Shown: positions 46,563 through 58,700 of the stretch, one piece after another | Position numbering within the stretch: position 1 is the stretch's first letter | How the letters are laid out: each line of letters starts with the position of its first letter | Source of the DNA: Tolypocladium sp. Sup5 PDA-1 | Lineage: Eukaryota > Ascomycota > Sordariomycetes > Hypocreales > Ophiocordycipitaceae | Length of the DNA: 64,000 nucleotides | NCBI GenBank assembly: GCA_000750105.3 | Contig: JPHH03000024.1 | Location: 124,001-188,000, forward strand | Direction: 5' to 3' | The notes under the pieces: generated by a model | What the model was told of the DNA's origin: nothing | Database searches by the model: none | The model's input: only the letters and a program-made list of their open reading frames with translations | Translations under genes and position numbers: made by a program

Positions 46563-47372
46563 CTTTATATACGGGCAGCTCTCTTACTGATATGTAACGC
46601 AAGTAGTTCTCTGCACGCCTTTCTGGCTTCGCCTCTCCGGCGACTACTTGTACTTCGGTTCGTTTTCTGGTTCATTGTTCATGATACATGGTTGTATAAC
46701 ACTCGCGATGAGCTCTTTTAGATACGAGTTATAAGTACGTATAGGCAACGGACGCCATGGCTGTTTAAAATGTGGGTGGCCGGTGGCGGTGCTGGTTCGA
46801 GCCGCTCCCCATGGCGGCAAAGCTACCGTAATCGGCTTTTAAAGCAATGTGATAGAACTTGCTCTTTTCAGAATAGAGCTGGGGCATGTTACTTTGCCAT
46901 CGAGCTCTCGGAATAAAAGACTTCTCTGTCATTTAGAGCGTGACATGTAGTGCAGCCAAAGCAATCTCGTGTTTATATCCCATTCTGAATGCCACTGCTT
47001 CAAGTGCACCAAAGCATCAGCTGATCCTCGCGAAAGATATTTGCCGCGATTCATTAACCCACACCCCAACGCTGGCAAGGTTGACATGAAACAATAGACA
47101 CAAGGAGAGCATTCTCCATTGGTTGTAAAGCACAGTACGTGAGCTGGGGGGTAATGGTGGAGGGGAGTTTGAATCAAGAACAACTACTGCAGATTTTATC
47201 TCCACTGGTAACCCTTTCCTAACTATGACCTAAAAGAATCGAGACAAACTCGTAAGCTATAGATCAATGACTGCAGTATTATGCGCACTGAAATACAACA
47301 GTATTGGGAATGTTTCTGCTAAATAGATCAAACCTTCAAGCCGGCCTATGTCCTTCTAGTTGAGTTGTGCAG
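46563..47372. other. Intergenic, nothing recognised
   Basis: No supported gene. A short hairpin-like GC-rich stretch near 46780-46830 was considered as a tRNA and rejected. Confidence 0.4.
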
Positions 47373-48050
47373 TTACCCCATGTTGATACCTGCAATATGA
47401 ACTTCAATTAACATCGTGCTTATTTTATTCTCCGGCTGGTATTCGTGCTGCAAAAACCTCAAATATCGAGGCTTCCACGTCTGTTGCTCCTCGCCACCTT
47501 TCGGAAATGATGGAAGAATCTCATGCTCGTAGAACTTGGTCAAGGATTGGGCCATGTGATCAGCCGGGACGAAGACTCCGCCGTCCACTCTCATCCATCA
47601 AACTCCCCCCCCACTCATATGTTTCCACTTCGCACCCTTGCTACCGCCGCCGTAACCAGTGCCTTCGTGGAAAGTGGATGCTCCTCCTCTCGTCGCCCAA
47701 TGTACGGTCACACGGACTCTGCACACTGCATCAACCACCCACTTACCGCCTTCCTGGCGCGGTTCACTTTCCTTCTGACGAAGTACTTCCGTACTCCAGC
47801 GGTCATTGCCAAGCACCAAGTTAGCAACATAAATCGCATCCGAGCTATTCAGATACGAAAGCTTGCTCCCCCCGGGACCTGGTCTGCGCTGCACAAACTC
47901 CGGCCCCTACGGCCTGCTGAGCGTAGCCAAGGGCGCATCACCTCCGGTCGATTCCGTCTCTGGTGTAGAGGGCACTCGCCTCTTCACGTCTGCCAGCGTC
48001 GCCGCTTCATCATCTTCTGCCTTACGGCCGCGTTTCACTGAAAAAGACAT
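47373..48050 (-). pseudogene. RAD52-like recombination mediator pseudogene
   Basis: One minus frame from ATG 48050 (MSFSVKRGRKAEDDE) runs through a TAG at 47904-47906. It then gives GPEFVQRRPGPGGSKLSYLN, YVANLVLGNDRWSTEV, GGKWVVDAVCRVRVTV and FHEGTGYGGG before a TGA at 47595-47597. This matches the order of the RAD52/Rad22 N-terminal DNA-binding and annealing domain: a GPGG.K..Y start, an ANEVFGF-NGWS-like helix, the VRVT strand and a HE(D/G)xGYG turn. RAD52 promotes single-strand annealing and Rad51 loading. Sequence after the TGA (to 47373; FVPADHMAQSLTKFYEHE) stays in frame but I cannot place it in RAD52. The two stops and the short length mark a remnant; diverged function is possible. Confidence 0.6.
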
Positions 48051-49911
48051 CCTGTCTGTCTGTTTGCTTGTTTCCAACAAAATCGCCTGCTCCCACGAAG
48101 CAATGGACTGATCACACAAAGCGTTTCACTGAAAAGTGCGGCTGGCAATGCCTTCTCGACAAAAGTAAGAAAGTATCAATGAGTTTTGTCCCAGGACAAA
48201 GAAAAGAACAGCGGGAATCTAATCCCTCTTATATCTCTCGGTGACTCCTCTCAGTCGCTGCACGTTGTACGGACATGTGTGGGTCCCTGCTGCGCCTCCC
48301 ACCAACCACCTTCTCTCCTCCGTCGCTCTCGGTGTTACTGGCCAGTCAATTCCGTCCCGTCATCTGACTGTATGACCATTTGTGTCCAAATGTATGCACC
48401 GGTCCATCGTCGCTACGCTCCTCCCCGCTCGCATCCACTCGCTCCGTACCCTGTCTGCCCTCCGTTCCACTCTGGGGACTGGTTCCAGGGGACCCTATAT
48501 ACCAGGTCAACCTGACCCAACGTAAGAGCGTAGCGCCTTCGAGCTCTGTCACGCTAGTATGTCTGTAAGCCTCGCTGGCTAAGGTTCATTCTCGGCCAAC
48601 TGAGGCCGATTTGTGGACATCGCTCATCATAAAAGTGTTGACTGTACTGTACTCGCATGGACAATTGAATTAGTTAACATGCCCCAGGAATTGATGCTGT
48701 ACCGGAGAGGAAGAGAATACCTTGACCTTTTCATCGTTGCGGGGACACCTGGTTGATACACTGGCTTAGTTTGAACATCAACCCCTATTCTGTCCGCAAA
48801 ACACAACGCTGTACGGAGCTGTGCGAACAAATAAGACTGAAAAAGTCATACAAGTATAGTACTGTGCTGTCGTAGCGATCATGTTCTGAGCCCCCATACA
48901 GGGCGCGACTCGACATTGCTCCGGAAATGGCTCTTTGGCAACTTCAGAAAACACAGGCCGCCACTATTCGGTCCTGTGCTTAATGTAATTTATGCAAGTT
49001 CTGGCTGATTTGTCCATGACAGGCTTCTAATTTGAGTCTTTGTGTAGAAGCATTGGGTTGCAGTCTCAGAGAGGCCGGGATTCATTTGCCTGATGCTTCA
49101 TACATACCGGATAAGCCAGTTTTTGCGGTGCTTAGTGTAAGTGTTGCAAATAAAAAACTGAAACTATGGCCGTCTATCGGAGGTTCCTCAGTTGCTTCCT
49201 GCCATATTGATCAACCTCCGGATCCGACGGATCAGAGAAGGGCCCGCCCCGAGTACATTACTGAGCTAGCCGACCCTCTTGCGACTTCTTCAAGCCATAT
49301 TCATTTTTTCTTGCGATAGTTTTCTAGAATAATCTACGTAAAAGGCCGTGCGTATGAGTCCAGGAACAATGCCCACAAGATGAATCCGATCGGACGCGCT
49401 GCCCTGTTATTTAGAGTATCGATGACTCCGTCAACCCGAATCATACCGCTAGGCCGTCATACTTCGCACGTCGGAAGCCAGCCCAAATGGAGGCCACCAC
49501 GCTTTTGGGTGTTTGAGATTAAGGAGAGGTCAGGCGAGTGAGGCGTCTATCTTACTACGGTAAGAGGATTATTTGGTGACGGCTCAGACTTCGCTGAGTA
49601 TTACATAGACTAATGAGCTCACAAAAGCCATAAAGGGCCCAGCCCATACGTTTATCGGGCGCATATTTGGTTCTCGCCGAAGGCAACTGTTGAGCTGAAA
49701 GCTCTCGGCTTCAAAGCTCTGCTCTTTGCCTGCGCCTTCGGCTTCGAACAATACCGCCTAGACCTGGCATCTGATGTACTGACCATGACAGAACAGCGTC
49801 TGGTGACGCATGACTGTGGACAGTCAACGAAAGCTATCCAACAAGAGCCGACGTTAAGGCTGCATATGAGTGATCAAACTTTAAGCTACTTATATAACAT
49901 CCAAGCTCTCA
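48051..49911. other. 1.9 kb gene-poor stretch
   Basis: The left ~200 bp is the 5' flank of the RAD52-like remnant. The remainder has no gene, RNA or repeat I can support. Confidence 0.4.
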
Positions 49912-50862
49912 TCAACAATTCAAAGCAGTAGTCGTATCATCATCTGCCGAACTCACAACCGAGGACAAGGTTCTCCAACTTCTGCCATGCACCGAATCTG
50001 CATTTTCCGGCCGTGCATTTTCCGGCCGTGCATTTTCCGGCCGTGCATTTTCCAGCTCATCTGATGACAAGAAACGCTCGAGGGAAGGTAAACACTGAAC
50101 GAAAATGGACGAGCGCGACTTTCGAAGCATCAAGACCGTAGAGAGAAAACACTGAAGCGCCGTCGTATAGAGGAACTTGCCCGTCGCTGTTACGACTAAA
50201 AGACCACCAGCGAGAAGCATGACAATGACGCAAAGGCTAACGCCTTTCAAAGCTTCTCTCAAGTTGTGTTCCACCTCAGCTTCAAGAGCTTTAGTTTTGG
50301 AACCATTCGGAGCTTCTGACCATGCGCGATAGTATTTGAAAATGGCGACTGTTGCTGTCGCAATGTGCGATGCGACCAGGGTGGCTGACATGATGTCGGC
50401 AATAGACAAGAAGAGGAGGCAAAATCCCACCCCGGCCAAAAGTGCTTCGAAGATGATGATGCATACAAGCAATTCCTTGCGATCCGGCACCCAGGGATAC
50501 AACAGTTGAGCTACCTGCACCACCCAGTTAGCAGTGGACAATTCTTGCGAGGCTGAACTTACCCCCATAGCATTGACGCCCAGGACACAGATAGCCTCCA
50601 AAAGCTTCGCAGAAAGACTTGATATGTCGTGCCAGTTCTGGCCAGGTACTCTGCTTTGCGCAAAGGCGACAGAGAAGACGACGAGGAGAGCGGTCATAAC
50701 GACGATCCAGATCCACAATACCGGCAAGACCCATGATTTTGAGTATCTGTTTGAGAACTTGCGCTCGTCCAGCGAGTTGCGCATCTGGCATTCAACACAT
50801 GCTAACGAAATGCAGAATGCTGCGCTGAGGTCGATGATACCGCCCAGATCGGAAGGTGCCAT
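49912..50862 (-). CDS. Polytopic membrane protein with ENARP tandem repeat
   Basis: Frame of 316 codons from ATG 50862; the open frame extends to 50919 but only with a TTG start. It has about six to seven hydrophobic segments, e.g. LPVLWIWIVVMTALLVVFSV, LLVCIIIFEALLAGVGFCLL and VSLCVIVMLLAGGLLVVTAT. A long soluble loop carries KALEAEVEHNLREALKG. The C-terminal ~55 residues are polar and include three copies of ENARP plus a fourth start, encoded by a 15-bp tandem repeat. It resembles fungal integral-membrane orphans rather than a transporter that I can name. No break is seen. Upstream 5' exons are possible because the ATG falls inside what could be the first membrane segment's flank. Confidence 0.6.
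   Translation of the reverse strand: MAPSDLGGIIDLSAAFCISLACVECQMRNSLDERKFSNRYSKSWVLPVLWIWIVVMTALLVVFSVAFAQSRVPGQNWHDISSLSAKLLEAICVLGVNAMGVSSASQELSTANWVVQVAQLLYPWVPDRKELLVCIIIFEALLAGVGFCLLFLSIADIMSATLVASHIATATVAIFKYYRAWSEAPNGSKTKALEAEVEHNLREALKGVSLCVIVMLLAGGLLVVTATGKFLYTTALQCFLSTVLMLRKSRSSIFVQCLPSLERFLSSDELENARPENARPENARPENADSVHGRSWRTLSSVVSSADDDTTTALNC
50001..50053. repeat. 15-bp in-frame tandem repeat (about 3.5 units)
   Basis: Unit CATTTTCCGGCCGTG starts at 50001, 50016, 50031 and 50046 (last incomplete). Being a multiple of three, it keeps the frame of the membrane protein and encodes ENARP on the minus strand. The units are identical, so copy number may vary between strains. Confidence 0.9.
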
Positions 50863-52175
50863 GGTGTCGAAGTTGAGATATAAAGTCAGGAGAACGCCTG
50901 CCAGTTGGAGAACAAACAAAACTATTCAGTGTGAAAGAGATAAAGGAAATGTGATGCTATACTAAAGGCTCGGGGGATTGGTGTCGTATCGAGGATTTGC
51001 GACAAAGGCTGCCCGGCCGGGAGGGTGGTGCCTTTTGGACACTGCTGAACATTGTCGGGCGCAGTCCCCCATTGCCGTTGCCAGTACTAGATGGTCGCCT
51101 CAGCCCTTGCATGGTGGATACATACATCGAGGTGTGTGCTTGCGTTCTGTCCAGCGGCTGATCTGCGAACAGTTACCCACTGCCCGGCTGACCTCTACAC
51201 GTCTGTGATCCTGGGGTGAGAACCCTTGTTGTATAATACTTGGGTCTACCCCGGGCTTGTCAAGCGAACCAAACCCCTGTTGGACTTTAAAAGCGGGGTC
51301 TATTGCAACGTCGCCCCGCTGCGGCACAGATCCGTGTTCCGCGGTGTGGTGTGTGTAAGTGCGCAATGACTTGGCGGAGGCACCGCCCACATCAGACACA
51401 GCAACATTCACAATATGAGATCCTGGCTTCCCGGGGGCTACTAAGGTCTGGCCACTCTTTGGCTTGAGAGTGACACACTACTGCGAGTCGTCGAATGACA
51501 GCCCTTGCGTATCTGCAAAGATGGCGTGCTTTACCTCTATATGCAAGTATACTGTACTGCACGTTGCGGTTGGACGGAGCATGGATATGGACGCATGCAA
51601 ACATGTTCGACGTAAGGGTGGTCTCGCATTATTCGGGGCGATGCGGCCATCTAGATTTCATCAGCCACTTCCGGCACCCTCGCATACACCCGTTACGTTT
51701 CTTCAGGTACCTCCCAACATCACGCAGGGTTCATCGGTCATCCCAGCCATACCGAATTGTGTGCTTCCTTGACAAAGCGCGAAAGTGGCAATGGCAGCCC
51801 CCTTGGCCAAGCACCGGCTAATCATCCCGGATCTGACACTATCAACATATCGGATCATCCGCTTCCGATGTGCCACCGGGCTTTTTTACCCGGTACATCC
51901 GCGGGTAACGAGCATGGCACACGTCTATGTCACCAGACCAGACTGTGGCTACAGAATGCACACCTTGCTACAGCGCCGAAGTACTAGCCGTCTCGCCCAA
52001 TTGCCGGCTCCTCCCCCATTTCGACATGGTGTTCAGAGAAGATCTTCTTCCCCATAAATGACTGCCGTCGCGCATTAGACATGATATGTTTGCCTTCTCC
52101 GTGACCATGTGCCTTTCAATCTTTCATTAACTATGCTGGGAGCTTAGCAACACAAGGCCGTCCGCCTAGGTAGGT
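50863..52175. other. 1.3 kb stretch between two membrane-protein genes
   Basis: Plus frames at 51464-52057 are long but unpatterned and overlap each other in different frames; none is supported. The left part is the 5' flank of the gene ending at 50862. Confidence 0.35.
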
Positions 52176-53328
52176 CTAACCCACTTCGACATCGATCGTG
52201 ACAGACTCCCTGATACCATCGCCTTGTTCCCTATTGACCGACGTATTTAGCGCCGTCACAATGCTGAGGTTGCCGTACTTGTCGTCTGGCTCACCCACAT
52301 TCGGACCTTTGTAGTGAGATATGTCATATCTATTGCTGGATGCCTTTGAACAGTATTCCTTCACCTTTCGTATGAACAAAGGCGCGAGGAAGGGAAGTGA
52401 TGCTGCAATATTCTGCTTGCAGTCGAAGCATTAGCGGCTGGTTGAAAGAGCCAAGTTGTAATATCACTTACACCAACATTGAACTCGATGGTGCCCCAAA
52501 GCACCAGCATGGTAGAGTCTCCGTCGCCGTACTGAATTCTACCTATCTGAATGTATCTCATGATGGAGCATACAGTTGTGAAGAGATTAAGAGCGAAGAT
52601 CCCTATGAGGCCGAGCTTCTTCTCGACTCGGGCATTTAGTTTCCAAAGCATGGGGATGGGAAGGAGCGCAACGACGACATCGGACACAATTGTAACGACG
52701 GCGTATCCCGTGAACGACGGGCTAGTAGCCAAACAGCTACTAGGTTTGAGTGGATTCCACGATCCGTCCACTGGAGTGCATGCAAAAATAAGTGAAAGGG
52801 CGCATCCAAGATGCGCGAGAAGGATGACGGCAATGGTAAGCCGAATAAGTATGCGATATCTTTTGTGGTCCGAGCCTTTGAGCAAGCGCAGGTAGCTGAT
52901 GAGAAGTGCAGTTTTGAAAAAGCTGATGCCGATCTGGTAGATAGGTCTGCCAGCAAAGTTGACTCGAGTGTAAGGGACTAGATTTGCCTGCGGCCGTAGC
53001 TTCAGGGGCAAACCTAGGCCGTATTTTGTTTCTATAGTTCCACCTTAGTCAGCTCACTGCGCGAGACGCGTCTTTTAACGATGGTCTATTAGCCAGATGG
53101 GACATGAAACTTACGAATAATGCAGAGTGAGGAGTAAACGAGAGCAAAAGTCATAGAAATTGCGGACATGCAGTCATCGCCGGCGATACCAGATGCCTTG
53201 CCACGGATATAAAGGCGGGAACCGACGACGCACCCAGAGACCACCGACATGGTGACGCATATGGCAATGATTACCGGGTATCTTGACCTTGAGTTGATCT
53301 CGGAGCCTGCATTGTCAACCCAACCCAT
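52176..53328 (-). CDS. Rhodopsin-domain (PTH11-related) integral membrane protein
   Basis: Three-exon minus model: 53115-53328, 52472-53031, 52176-52412; 1011 nt, 336 aa. Both introns are GTAAGT...AG (83 and 59 bp) and phases match. It starts at ATG 53328. Seven membrane segments follow the fungal 'rhodopsin domain' family: VIIAICVTMSVVSGCVVGSR, GIAGDDCMSAISMTFALVYS, TKYGLG at the exon 1-2 junction, FKTALLISYLRLLKG, CTPVDGSWNP before helix 5, LPIPMLWKLNARVEKKLG, and EFNVG|NIAASLPFLAPLF across intron 2. The C-terminal ~65 residues are cytosolic and polar (PNVGEPDDKYGNLS). The family is abundant in plant- and insect-associated fungi; the ligand is unknown. No disablement. Confidence 0.85.
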
Positions 53329-53860
53329 CGCAAAGCGACGGCTCTGCTAGCGGGAGAGAATGTCAAATTTTGATTGGCGTTCTTTTGCCCGTCATCAGCT
53401 ACTCTTTCCCGTAGAATGCGCGAATACCGAAGCGCCTGATTGACCTGAGGCTAATTAGTGATCGACGTGATGAAGATATATCAACAAAAGATGATAAACA
53501 GCAAGTACAAGTTTCCACGGGCACCTTCAGGTCTTCTAGCGCCACAACCCCAATCAAAGTTTTACACTGATGCGATGTGATAGTGGTCGTAAGGATGGCT
53601 TCTGCTCTACGGAGCATCCTCCGCAAACGTGAATGCAGGCAGTTGATCAATATGTAAGCCAAAGAAAGAGACCCTTACCTTAGTTTTTAGGCTCTAACGA
53701 TCACTAGAGTGACGTCTCAAGCTCTTGCAGAACGACTTATGAATAGAGTGGCACTGTAGGAAATCATGGCTGTATAGTCTTTCGCGCATGTAACCCACTG
53801 GGAAAGCTCAATATCTGCCAAAGTTGGCTGCTTTACCCTAGACCCGCGTAGCCAAGAATG
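53329..53860. other. Pre-insertion flank of the LINE, no gene
   Basis: Nothing recognisable; the left part is the promoter side of the rhodopsin-domain gene. Confidence 0.4.
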
Positions 53861-53874
53861 ACCCGCTAGCAATG
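53861..53874 (+). repeat. Target-site duplication, 5' copy
   Basis: ACCCGCTAGCAATG, repeated exactly at 59947-59960 on the other side of the LINE. Confidence 0.92.
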
Positions 53875-54004
53875 CATCCTTCCTTGTATTCTTACTTTCT
53901 TGGCATGCGATTGTTAAGAAAGTAGCTTAATTTTACACCAATTCGACTAACAAGTGCACCTCAAATCGTTGCGGCCGCGCTTTGCGCAGGCTCCGGCAGC
54001 GGCC

Positions 54005-55771
54005 ATGGCATCTGCCACGACTGGCTCGCATGCCTCTTCAGATCCCTTTGATCTGGGTATCCATACCCCGCCTAATCTCGCTGGGCTAGCTCGTGCATCC
54101 CTGCTCCGAAACAGTTCCCCGGTTGTGAGCCGTCCCATTGGTGTCTCACATGCGCTTCGGCGGCCTGCGCAGACGCCGTCCTCGCCCCTCGTTCGACTCT
54201 CCAATGCTGCCGCCACGGAAGGAGCGCAGTGTGAAGCCACCCCGATCCGGCCCGTCTCCGCCGAGTCCGTCAACCTCCAGCCGGTCTCCATTTGTGAAGC
54301 GGCCAACAGGCTCGCCCGTGAACAAACAGAGGCCTACAATGCGAAATTGACGGTCTTCCGAGCCTTCTGCGAATCATTTGAACAGACTGCGAAACAATTC
54401 ACGTCCGGACTCGAACATAGCTTTGCAGGTCAATTCTCTAGCAGCTTTCTCGACTTTTGGAGCCAAGCACTCTCCGACCTCAAGTCGGCGCCCGCGCCGA
54501 CGTACAGCAGCATCGCCGCCGGCCGCACAACAAACCACCCCTCCGGGGGCCACACGGCCGCTGCTGCTGCAGCCCCGCAGCAACAACGACCACAACAATC
54601 AACTTCCCGTCTCCAGGGACGACCGATCCCCGCCCCACCCAAGGAAGACCTCCGGGTCTTCGTGCGACTCGAGGCCGGAGCACCGGCGAGAGACCATAGC
54701 AGCTATGCAATCCGGACCCACATCGCCGCCAAAGTCGGCATCGACCTACACCGGGTTCCGGCTGCCTTTAAGGTGAATTCGGGATGGGCCATCCGGACAA
54801 CGGATGCTGCCATAAGAGACCTCATCGTCCAGCGACAGTCGGAATGGTCGGAAGATCTAGATGCGGCGTCCGTGGAAGTTGGCCAGAAATGGTTCACGTA
54901 CGTCGTGTCCAACTGCCCCCGCAGACTTACAGACCTGCAGGGGAACGAAGTCAACTACGATGTAGCCGTCAAAGACGAGATCGCCTGCCAGACCGGGTGC
55001 ATACCCATTAGCATCCGCGCTAGCCGGCACGATACGAATGACCTTCCGAGTAAGACACTTATTGTGTCCTTCCTCGAACCTACGCAGAGACCGTGGAGAC
55101 TCTTCGGCTCTAGCCGACTCGCCCGATACATCGACAAACCAAGCATGCCCAGCCAGTGCGACAAGTGCTGGGACTTTCATGCTCGACATAGCTGCGACCG
55201 ACAACCGTCCTGTAAGCGCTGTGGAAAGAACAGCCATAGCAGCGAAGCCTGCAAGGTCCCTGAGCAGTGCGCAAACTGCCTCGGCCCTCATGCTGCAGAC
55301 TTCTCGAAATGCCCTGCGCGTCCGAAGCGATCCCATGGCATATTCCGCCGCCTCACTAGGGAAGAGAAAATCCTCGTCCGACAGTTAGGTGCCCAGCTGT
55401 CTGCGCAGCAGAGCAAGCGGGCTGAGCCTGGCGCGCAGCCTGAACAGCCTGAGCGACATCCCGCCGGATCGCTACCCCGTCCCCCCGGGTGCATTAGGTC
55501 GCATCCTCCCGAAGTGGAGGAACGCCTCCACGATAACAGCACCAACTCTGAGGCAACCAGCACCACTCAGCCCGACGACCCGGAAATAGAGCATCGAGAC
55601 GATAGGTCACGAGGCGAAAGCGTAACCTCGGTCCTAAGCTCGACCAGAACCATGTCCCCGTTATGCATTATGGTGGCCACGACACCTCAGCCCCAAAGCG
55701 AGGACGACGAACCCAGACCCGCCTCTCCCTCAAAGAAGCGACGCATCAGCCCTATGACGCTATCTCCATGA
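54005..55771 (+). CDS. LINE ORF1 (gag-like zinc-knuckle protein)
   Basis: Frame of 588 codons from ATG 54005, the first ATG of the element. The N-terminal third is Ser/Ala/Pro-rich; a Gln/Ala-rich stretch follows (about residues 175-215); a folded region covers ~220-370. Residues 385-440 hold three zinc knuckles: CDKC...H....C, CKRC....H....C and CANC...H......C. The C-terminus is Pro/Ser/Glu-rich with a basic end (SKKRR). LINE ORF1 proteins bind their RNA and act in the ribonucleoprotein that returns to the nucleus. Its TGA (55769-55771) overlaps the ATG of ORF2 as ATGA, so ORF2 could be made by termination-reinitiation. Confidence 0.9.
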   Translation: MASATTGSHASSDPFDLGIHTPPNLAGLARASLLRNSSPVVSRPIGVSHALRRPAQTPSSPLVRLSNAAATEGAQCEATPIRPVSAESVNLQPVSICEAANRLAREQTEAYNAKLTVFRAFCESFEQTAKQFTSGLEHSFAGQFSSSFLDFWSQALSDLKSAPAPTYSSIAAGRTTNHPSGGHTAAAAAAPQQQRPQQSTSRLQGRPIPAPPKEDLRVFVRLEAGAPARDHSSYAIRTHIAAKVGIDLHRVPAAFKVNSGWAIRTTDAAIRDLIVQRQSEWSEDLDAASVEVGQKWFTYVVSNCPRRLTDLQGNEVNYDVAVKDEIACQTGCIPISIRASRHDTNDLPSKTLIVSFLEPTQRPWRLFGSSRLARYIDKPSMPSQCDKCWDFHARHSCDRQPSCKRCGKNSHSSEACKVPEQCANCLGPHAADFSKCPARPKRSHGIFRRLTREEKILVRQLGAQLSAQQSKRAEPGAQPEQPERHPAGSLPRPPGCIRSHPPEVEERLHDNSTNSEATSTTQPDDPEIEHRDDRSRGESVTSVLSSTRTMSPLCIMVATTPQPQSEDDEPRPASPSKKRRISPMTLSP

Positions 55772-58700
55772 CAAGATACCCCCGCGCAAACCAAAGCGAC
55801 AAGAAGACCCTGCGAGTCTTCCAAGCTAACGTAGGCAAGATTTCGCCAGCACACGACTGTGCCCTTGCCCTCGCCGACTCCGAACAATATGACATGGTCT
55901 TACTGCAGGAGCCATGGACCGAAACTAAGGATGGACGATGCATCACCAAAACCCATCCTGCCTACGACACCTTCTCCCCAGTCGATAGCTGGGTCGACAA
56001 CAGCACCCGGCCGAGAGTCATGACCTATGTTCGACGCAGACCTGGTCTAATGGCAGACCAAAAGAGGCCTGCGGCAACCCGTGACATTCTCTGGCTCACT
56101 ATCAATAACATCACAATAGCAAACTTCTACCGGCAACCGTTCTGCGACGAAGCACTAGACATACTGCTTCAGTGGGCTCCGCCGGATAAGTGCCTGGTAG
56201 CAGGCGACTTCAACGCTAAGCACTGTAATTGGCAGACTGGCCGGCTCGAGGGCCGTGGCGAAGATATAGCCTCGTGGGCATCAGACAATAGTCTGAGCTT
56301 GCTCAATCCTGTCGATGTCCCGACAAATCCACACGGCAACACGATAGACCTCGCCTTCTCTAATATACCTCTAGCCGATGCTGTCGTGGAAGACCATTTA
56401 GCCACCAGCTCCGACCACTTTACGCTCAGCGTCACACTGCCGGAGCTTATTCCTATCCCCTCGTCAACAGGGAAAGTCCGCCTTGGCTCCGACGACGACC
56501 TAAAGCGCTTCGTCGAAATGGTCGAATCTGGGGCAGCGGCCATCCCGGCTATAGCAGCGACCCCCCATGAGCTAGATGCCCTGGCCTCGGCGCTCGTGGG
56601 TCTTCTTCAATCCGCAGCTAAGGCCGCCGGCCGACCTGTTCGTAAGGGAACACACAGTGCGCCTTGGTGGACGGAAGAATGCGCACTTGCCGCAGCAGAA
56701 TACCGCGCGTTCAGGAGGGTATACCCTCTCGGATTTAATCAAGAGGTTCAGATTGCAAAGAGAGACTTCCAGAAAGTCGTGCGCCGAGCCAAACGGCTCT
56801 ACTGGCGCAACCTAATTGATAGCTTCACTGATAGCGCCTCCGTTTTCAAAGCAGTCCGTTGGCTGAGGTCACCGGGTGCTTTCCAACCACCTCCTCTACA
56901 GGTAGACGATATAGTCTATGAGACGCAGCTAGACAAAGCCAACGCCTTACGACGGGCGACGCTCGAACGCCGTACCGCAGAAGATGATATAACAGATCCG
57001 TGGATACCTATCGACACGGAAAGGACAATCCCTTTCACTCAGTATATCTCACAGGAAGAAGTCCGCGACGCTACCCTACGCACGGGAAATACTTCCCCGG
57101 GCTCCGATAATATCACGGTCAAAATGCTCTATGCCGTCTAGCACGCGATTGGATGTCTTGTCCACCGGCTATATGAGGGCTGCCTCACTACCGGCTACCA
57201 CCCGAAGCCATTTAGAGAAGCAGAAGTGGTCATGATCGCAAAGCCAGGACGGAGAGACCTCTCGACGCCCCGCGCTTGGCGGCCCATCTCCCTTCTGTCC
57301 TGCCTTGGCAAGGGCCTCGAACGGCTAATCGCGCGTCGCCTGGCATGGGCTTCCATCCACTACGGCGTACTACACCCGCAGCAAGCTGGAGCACTGCCGA
57401 AACGGTCCGCCGTCGACCTCGTTGCCGCCCTAATACACGATATCGAAGAGGCCTTCGCCCGCAAACAAGTCGCCACGTTAGTGACCATGGACATCCAAGG
57501 CGCTTTCGATACAGTTCTCCGCAACAGGCTCATCCTCCGGCTCCGAGAGCAGGGATGGCCTCTAAACCTTGCTCGATGGGTTGGATCTTTCATGCACGAC
57601 CGGTCGGCCCGCGTGCGCTACCAGGACATTACAACACCTTCATCACCCCTACAGTGCGGCCTACCTCAAGGATCGCCGGTCTCGCTCATACTCTTCCTGC
57701 TATACACGGAGCCGATCTACCGCCTAGGCAACTCAAAGGGACGCTTCGGCTATGCAGACGACACTGGCATCTTATGTGTAGGCAAAACTCTGGATGAGAC
57801 CGCTGTTAAAGCTTCACACTACGTCCACGAACTCGTGACGTGGGGCGCGGCGAACGGGATAGCTTTCGACCCAAAGAAGACTGAAGTCATGCACTTCTCC
57901 CGAACCACCCCTAAAGCCGCGCCGCCGGTCTTTCACGGCGACATAGAAAAGCGACCCGAACGTGCCATGCGGTGGCTAGGTATCTGGCTGGACAGTACGT
58001 TGACTTTCAAGATCCATGTCGAGAAGTGGACGGCCAAAGCGCAAGCCGTGGCCTACCACCTCAGAGGATTGGCAAACACCAAATATGGCCCTCTCCCGAG
58101 CGCCGTGCGAAGAGCCGTCCGTGCCTGCATCGAACCAGTGCTACTCTACGGAGCAGAGGCATGGTACCCCGGTACAACCTGCCCGCGATGGACACAGCCG
58201 ACCAAGGAGGGTCCATCAAGGATACAACAACTCATACGGAGGATGAGCAAGTCGCTCAACGTATCTATGCGGGCTATTCTGCCAGTCTGGAGGACGACGC
58301 CTCTTAACGCCCTACACCGTGAGGCAGGCATACCACCGGTCCCGCAACTACTCGAGGCGCGTCGGATGTGCTTCGCCGCCCGCCTCAAGTCTCTAGACGA
58401 AGCCCACCCGCTTGCGAAGCGAACAGTTCTGCCGAAAGCCCCTATCATACACAGGACGATCAAACGAAAGTACCAAGTACCGCGACAAAGCTTCCGAACC
58501 AGATTGCGGCGCGCCGACGAGCTGTTTCCCAGTTGCGCGAGACCCGCCCTACTCCCACGCAGATTCTGCGACGGACAGCAACAGCCCCTTCAAACCGCCT
58601 CCAAAGACGAGTCGGCGGCAGAGTTCCGAGACTGGCTTCGGTCAGTGAGCCCACAGACCCCGGTCGTCTATTCGGACGGATCGCTCTCCTCGGAGGGAGC

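Noticed and set aside
46780..46835. GGTTCGAGCC in a GC-rich stretch, tRNA T-loop-like
   Set aside because: No acceptor or anticodon stem could be folded around it; the flanking bases do not pair.
51464..52057. Overlapping plus-strand frames around 100 codons
   Set aside because: Three frames are open over parts of the same stretch without family signals, which indicates chance openness.
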